Under the pieces are notes generated by a model. The model worked only from the letters and a program-made list of their open reading frames with translations, did not search any database and was not told the DNA's origin. This document shows, in pieces, positions 58,367 through 64,000 of a DNA stretch of 64,000 nt. Source of the DNA: Prunella strophiata (taxonomy: Eukaryota > Chordata > Aves > Passeriformes > Prunellidae). Made by a program: the position numbers and the translations under genes. Where the stretch lies: positions 15,230,867-15,294,866 of the forward strand of contig JAZBQD010000018.1 of NCBI GenBank assembly GCA_036583965.1. Reading direction: 5' to 3'. How positions within the stretch are numbered: the first letter of the stretch is position 1; each line of letters opens with the position of its first letter.

Positions 58367-61300
58367 CTGCAGGACAGTCACAGGGGATGGCAGATTAGCA
58401 GCTATGCCTAAGACATTCTGCTGCTTTAAGCACATCCCCAAGTGGGAACACAGAGCACAAACACCAGCCACCAAACACAACATTAAACACATTTATTCGG
58501 GAGTTGGGAGGTTACCTCTGTGCAGCAATCCATCACTGCAGAAAATAAGCAAACACACCAGGTTTCTGCAGCTGCCTGCAGAACTGCCTCATTTATTCAT
58601 ATGAAAATAAAGGCTCAGCTGCAGTCATGAAAAAATACTCAACACTACAAACCCAGTGAATCAGTGCAAAATTAGTAGATGCACAGGAAGAAGAGAAGTA
58701 TTAATGCTTTGTAAATATCTTAATTTCTGTGTTCATGTGGGGACTGTGAAAAAGGCATGCTCAAAAACATGTCATTAAAGAAAAAATTGAAATAATAGTG
58801 TACTTTCTCTAAGCAAATATTGCTTCAACACTTTTTGTTTGCCTGATATTTATTCCCTGATTTCTCCTGAGAAGTAGTAGAGCTTGAAATACTTACATAA
58901 AAATGTTTATGTAATAACATCCTATATACTAAAGTATTCTAAATATCATACACTAATGTTTCCATAATCTTATTTTGTTGAAAATAGTTCCTTTTATTTT
59001 TTTTCATTCCCAAGAATGGCCTGGCTGATGTACAGTCACCCCAATGACTGAATTAGAGTCTAAATTTATAATCTGAAGGAAAAAATGAGAAAAAATACCC
59101 CAAAAAATGCATCAGTACTTCAAAAAAACACAGCAACATATCTGCAATTTCTTTTCTGCAAGTATTGATCCCAAACATCCTATCAGTCTCATTCTTTACA
59201 TAAGGAAAGAAGTTCACATCCTCTTTGGGTAAATAAAACCCATTTTTTATTTGAAAAATAAATTAGCTGGTTAGGAAATGTGAACGACTGAGAAATTAAA
59301 AAAAAACACCAACAAACATCTTCCACTCCCCTTCCCTCTGTCCCATGCTTACAGAGAAACACCTTCAAACCCCAAACTAAACAAAAAACAGTTGAGCCTT
59401 CTGTAGAAATCCTAAACCAAGAAAAAGCAATGTTCTCCCCCTATTAATATAACTATACAGAGACAATTCTTAAACAAAAATGGACAGGGGAAACTAAGGT
59501 GGCTTTCATGAAAAAAGTCAATTTTGTGGCAATTCTAAACTGAGTGTTAAGCATACCACCCAAAATGAGTAATGAAAAGCATGAAAAAGCAGAGAAATGT
59601 TTAGAGGCCTGTGTATCATAGAAGTGAAGTTTAGAAATATACCTAAATAGAGAGTAATCATGCACTGAGTGACACAGGGCCCTTTGTAGTAAGAGAACAC
59701 ATAGACTTTTTAAAAATACATTATATACATATATACCTCCTTCCTAGGAGAACCTAAAGATATGTTTGATGAGTGACAAATCTGTTAATAAACTAAGAGA
59801 AAAATGCACCTGTCCAAACAGTAGACTTGCCTACACTTGCTAAACTGGATGTGATTTTAAATTTTATTTTCATCTTTTTACAACATTACTAGCTAATACC
59901 AATACTTTTAATACTAAAGTGTCATTGGTTAGCATACAAAACCAGCCTTAAAAGAAGAAAAGTTAAATATAAGAGAACAAATCTAAAGTTCCTCAAAGAG
60001 AATTTCAGGGAAGATTCAGAGTAGTTATGGAACAAATGTATTATTATCCTTTCCCCTGTGCAGGGCTTTCACAGCATTTTTTTCCCTTCTCCCTCCTCTG
60101 TTTTTTTTTTTTCTACAAAAGGCTTAATAACATGTGCCTAAAAGGACAAAGAAAAGAGAAAAGGCCTCAGACCTGCCAACACATGTGCACATGCTTAGCT
60201 TTTCACCATGAGGAAACTTGTTAGGATTGACATATATGGGAATATTGACAAAACCCTAAGTTAAATACACCCACAAGCACCCTTCAGATCAAGGCCTAAG
60301 GATGGGCTCTGAAATAAAACAAAAACAAACACTTTCTGAACATAAATATCTATGAATTATCAAAGACATTTGAAAAAGGCGTGTTGCAACTGGCTCTATC
60401 TAAAAACTTGCTACTGTGAAAACACCTACTGCAGAAAAATATCTTGTCTTTTTGAAAACATACAGCTCTGTGCAACAGGAGCAATGAGAAGTTCTTATCA
60501 TGAGCTTGGTTTTATCATCTCTGTTGACATGTATTAATTTCTCTGAAAATTGGGGTGGGTGTGGGGTGTCCATGGAGGAAGCTCAAAAACCTAAGGGTTT
60601 AAAAATTTTCCTGTCTTAGTACATAAGCATTATCACCAAACATAAATCTGCACGTTTCAGCATCCTGGGTCAGTAAAATGAACTCTGGCTTGGTCAGACT
60701 GCCAGGTTTCATGGGGAGCAACATGATTCAGTCTTTAGGCTCCAAGACAAGGAATGCATCTCTCCTACAGGGAAGGAAATACTGTTGAAATGTACAGGAG
60801 AGCTCATTTGAGAAGTTCTGGATATGCAAGTGTTATTACTGGAAGTAAGAAAGAAAGAAAAAAAAAAAGAGTCTAAATTACATTCCTAACAGATAGCATC
60901 ACAGAAGTGTGTTTTGTGTGGTGCTTCATCAGACAAGTCCTTGGCTGCTACTCTGTATTTTCATCAGTGTCTGACTGCAAACCAGAACCTCACAGCTGCT
61001 TATTAACCTGCAGATGGTAGGGGAGCAGGAACCTGGAAGGCTGACATTTGAAAAGAACAGGGAAGTGAATTAATTCTCTCTTCACCTGGTGTACTTACCA
61101 AGAAATTAGCAGGTATTGGATCAGAGAGGAAGTTGGAAGAAGGGAAGCAGGTAGGCATTCCCTAATGATTAGTGCAGTGGGAAGGTCAGGAATAGACTGA
61201 GAAAGATGGATGTCTTTTGGTAAGGCAGGAAGGGTATGAAAATGAAATCTACTGGAAGGAAAAGGCAACAGAAGGAAGAGATCCATGTCAGCTGCTGCTC

Positions 61301-64000
61301 CTAGAGAGAAAAAGGAAGAAATAGTAAAGGAAGAAAAAGAAAACAGAAGTAAAAAAGGAAAAAAAAACCCAAGGAATATAAGAAGCAGAGAGGAAACAAG
61401 ACACAAGCCATTGCCACAAGGAATGCATTCCAAGAAGCTTAAAGGATAACAACAGTCACAGACCACAAGAAGGGTAATACTGAATGTCTATGGCTCCTGC
61501 TAATTTAACATCAGGCCAGCCCACCCAAACAGCACAAGCTGCACCTTCTGATAACTCTGAACAGCTTTGCTGCTTCTTTTAAAAGAAACCTCCCCCAAAT
61601 CCAAATCCTCCTATTTGATTTACAACTCAATTTTATCAGGATAATTCTGCAGATAATTAAACAGACTGGCTTCTAACAATATGCCACAGGAGCAGTAAAA
61701 TTAATATGTACTGAAGTACAGATGGTATCTCTTGAATGCAAGAGAGACACTGAAACATGCTCCCAAGTGCTGATGGAATTTAAGTAATGGATTAAGTTGC
61801 ATATACTTCCCCAAGCCATGGAATCAAATGGCCAGCCAAAGCCTTGTAAACTCTGAGGTCCTGCTCCTTGGAACTACTTATTATCACCAGTTTTACTTTG
61901 AGACCTGAGGTTTCTGAAGTTATAAAAGCTATGGTATGTTGCAACACAGAACATCTTAAAGCAGCAACTTGCAGTGTCCTGGATAAAAATATTAAGTTAT
62001 TTTCTTGGAAATCCCCCATTTAACTAACTACCATCTTGGATGGAATTCCTTTTACACTTGTTAGCACTGGAATCTTTTAGGAGCTGCTGTACTAAGACAG
62101 AGAGAGCACACTGTTTACTATTCAGCTCATACAGGACTGAATTCTGCTTGTGCCTGCTGTTCTGTTTCTCAGTAGGTCTGCAAAAAAAAGCTAGTAAAAC
62201 TAGCTGGCAGCCTTATTTTTTCATCTTGGATATAGGTACTGTCTGGTAGTTAGATTATGAAAAAAAACCCAGACTTGTTCACCTATAAAAATGGGTGAAC
62301 AATTATGAAAATCAGTAAATAATAACCTGTGGTACCCTAACATATTTTTGTGCAAGTGCAGTGGTATCAGAGTGGAGGTCAAGGATACAGGAGATTAAAA
62401 AAATTACTAAAAAATACTGTATAGTTACATATACGTAAAACTCATTCTGTTGCTAAGTACAACAGGTAAGTCTATGCTGTGCTTTCAAAACATATTTTCC
62501 TTCTAAATTTCACACATATACAAATTACATCCATTAAAGGTACCAGTGTTAACAGAGTAATATAAGATAATGTGAAACAAACCATGAGAAACTATGTGCT
62601 GCTTTACCTCAGCATTTTCACTTGCATAATAGGCCTGATTCATTTACAACAATGACTCACTTACAATGTGACTCATTTACATACCACATACTACTTTCTG
62701 TTTCTGAAATACTTTGTAAATAGAAACAGAAGTTCTCTATCAGCATCCGCAAATTACTGCCGGTTTACTTGGAAGCAGAGCTACGGTGCTGAATGGGCAA
62801 TTTCCTGGGTTCCAGGCAAGCAGAAGGAAGGCTGACTTACCAGTCTCCACCAAAAAAATAAAAGGCAAATAAAGCTATGTATTGCTTCTGTACATACAGT
62901 GGCAGTAATCTGATTTTCCATTTTAGTGTGGTGCTAAACCAGCAAGAAACAAAATAAAAATGTACAATTCTTTATCAGGGTTACATGGAATACAAACCAG
63001 GAACCCTTAGAAGTCTGCCATAAAAGTACATACATTATGTGAAGACAGGCTGGATCCCCACGAGTGCTTGGACACCACTAACACATACAGCATTACACAG
63101 GTATCATGTTTCTGACAACAAAACTGTGTGGACTCAGTTAAGCTGCACCCAAATACTTCTTCCCTGCCAGAAATGCCAATATACAGGTTTTTTAGATGAC
63201 TCTGCATTTCTCAGGAAAAGTGCAGGTAGTAAGGAAACCAATTCATCAGACGAGGTAACCAAAAGCTGTATGACCTCCAGGGAACTCTTGTGCTCACCTG
63301 CATTGCCATTACCCAGATCCCACTTTTGGCACACAATCTTGTGCAAGGAGCAGACACACATTTTCATCTCCGTGTTCAAAGCATGGCACTAAGCCCTATT
63401 TACCCTTTGCTTTAAATGAACACAGAGGACACATTCACCAGCAGTGTCACATCACCCAAGACAGGCCCAATCTTCACACATTTCCAAGTTTCTTTAATAG
63501 GATAGAGCAGGATTCCCCTCCAACATATGCTAAAAACATATAAATATCCTAGAATATTGAGCACAGCAGCAATATTTCCCCTGATCTACAGCATACAAAG
63601 CAAAGAGCTGCCAAGGGAAGGTTTTGTTGCTGTGATGTGATGAGGGAAAAGGGGAAGAAAGAGATGTGCCTTTATTTTTTACCCCTTGCTATACAAATTA
63701 TCTGCATAATTTCGATAAAATATTCCAAGGTGATTAGGTATCTGGCAGAGACCAGAAGAAACTTTTAAATCCAAAAGGTCAATGTCAGTAGAAATTTTCA
63801 AACCTTTAGAGTGGAACCATTCTCTAAATGTAACAGGTATGGTAAGATATGCTACTGTTGTATTAAAAAGATGCTGTATCAAAGGTGATGTTCAAAGTTT
63901 CAAAGAACCTACTTTTTAAAGCTGTATTGATGAATGGCATTTGGAAAAATGAAACTCACACGGGTGCTATATAGAATACACTACACAGTAATTTTTCCAC
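58367..64000 (-). other. PTPN13: PTPN13 upstream intron (partial)
   Basis: Sequence upstream of the first exon found. I searched for the preceding mammalian exons (e.g. an SESPSIISSESDF-like block) and saw none, so they probably lie beyond 64000. One splice-bounded open block at 61099-61300 is phase-compatible but not homologous to known PTPN13. No repeat family recognised. Confidence 0.65.

Noticed and set aside
62820..62860. Good donor-like site GACTG|GTAAGTC on the minus strand
   Set aside because: No acceptable acceptor and open frame upstream and no match to the missing PTPN13 exons.

Overview
The window is nuclear DNA from an amniote, most likely a bird. It has short, well-conserved vertebrate exons separated by introns mostly under 2 kb, several decayed CR1 LINE fragments (the dominant avian/reptilian retroposon), one CpG island, and no recognisable mammalian SINEs. 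Species cannot be fixed from the sequence.

Almost everything above position 19 kb is one minus-strand gene, PTPN13 (PTP-BAS/PTP-BL/FAP-1), a very large cytoplasmic multi-PDZ protein tyrosine phosphatase. By matching each splice-flanked block to the known vertebrate protein and checking intron phase, I placed 39 coding exons. They run from an exon at 58366 (just before the FERM domain) down to the stop codon at 19935, about 2,044 codons. The order is coiled-coil-like segment, FERM (57.2-53.0 kb), serine-rich linker (49.5-45.6 kb), PDZ1 (45.6-43.3), linker (43.05-42.6), PDZ2 (41.6-38.2), PDZ3 (37.1-36.7), long linker (35.1-34.3), PDZ4 (33.1-32.5), PDZ5 (32.4-32.2), acidic linker exons (31.1-25.5) and the catalytic phosphatase domain (24.4-19.9). 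The N-terminal KIND domain exons lie beyond the right edge. The 3' UTR probably ends just below an AATAAA at 19188-19193.

Below PTPN13 is about 13 kb of intergenic sequence (19.1 to 6.3 kb) with one CR1 reverse-transcriptase relic and no coding exon I can support. At 5.7-6.3 kb a strong CpG island holds the first coding exon of AFF1 (AF4), also on the minus strand: a 17-nt coding piece encoding MAAQS plus a split codon, followed at once by a splice donor. Positions 1-5720 are the start of AFF1 intron 1. In mammals SLC10A6 sits between PTPN13 and AFF1; I do not see it here.

Points worth checking: three single-base insertions break the PTPN13 frame in two exons, although every flanking splice site and phase is intact (probably assembly error); two GC donor sites; a conserved alternative donor that would add the known five-residue PDZ2 insert; a T43 tract against the PDZ2 acceptor; a perfect 12-bp hairpin just past the PTPN13 poly(A) site; and a short uORF ending 7 nt before the AFF1 start. 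I found no convincing undescribed system; the window is an ordinary two-gene vertebrate locus with some odd local structure.
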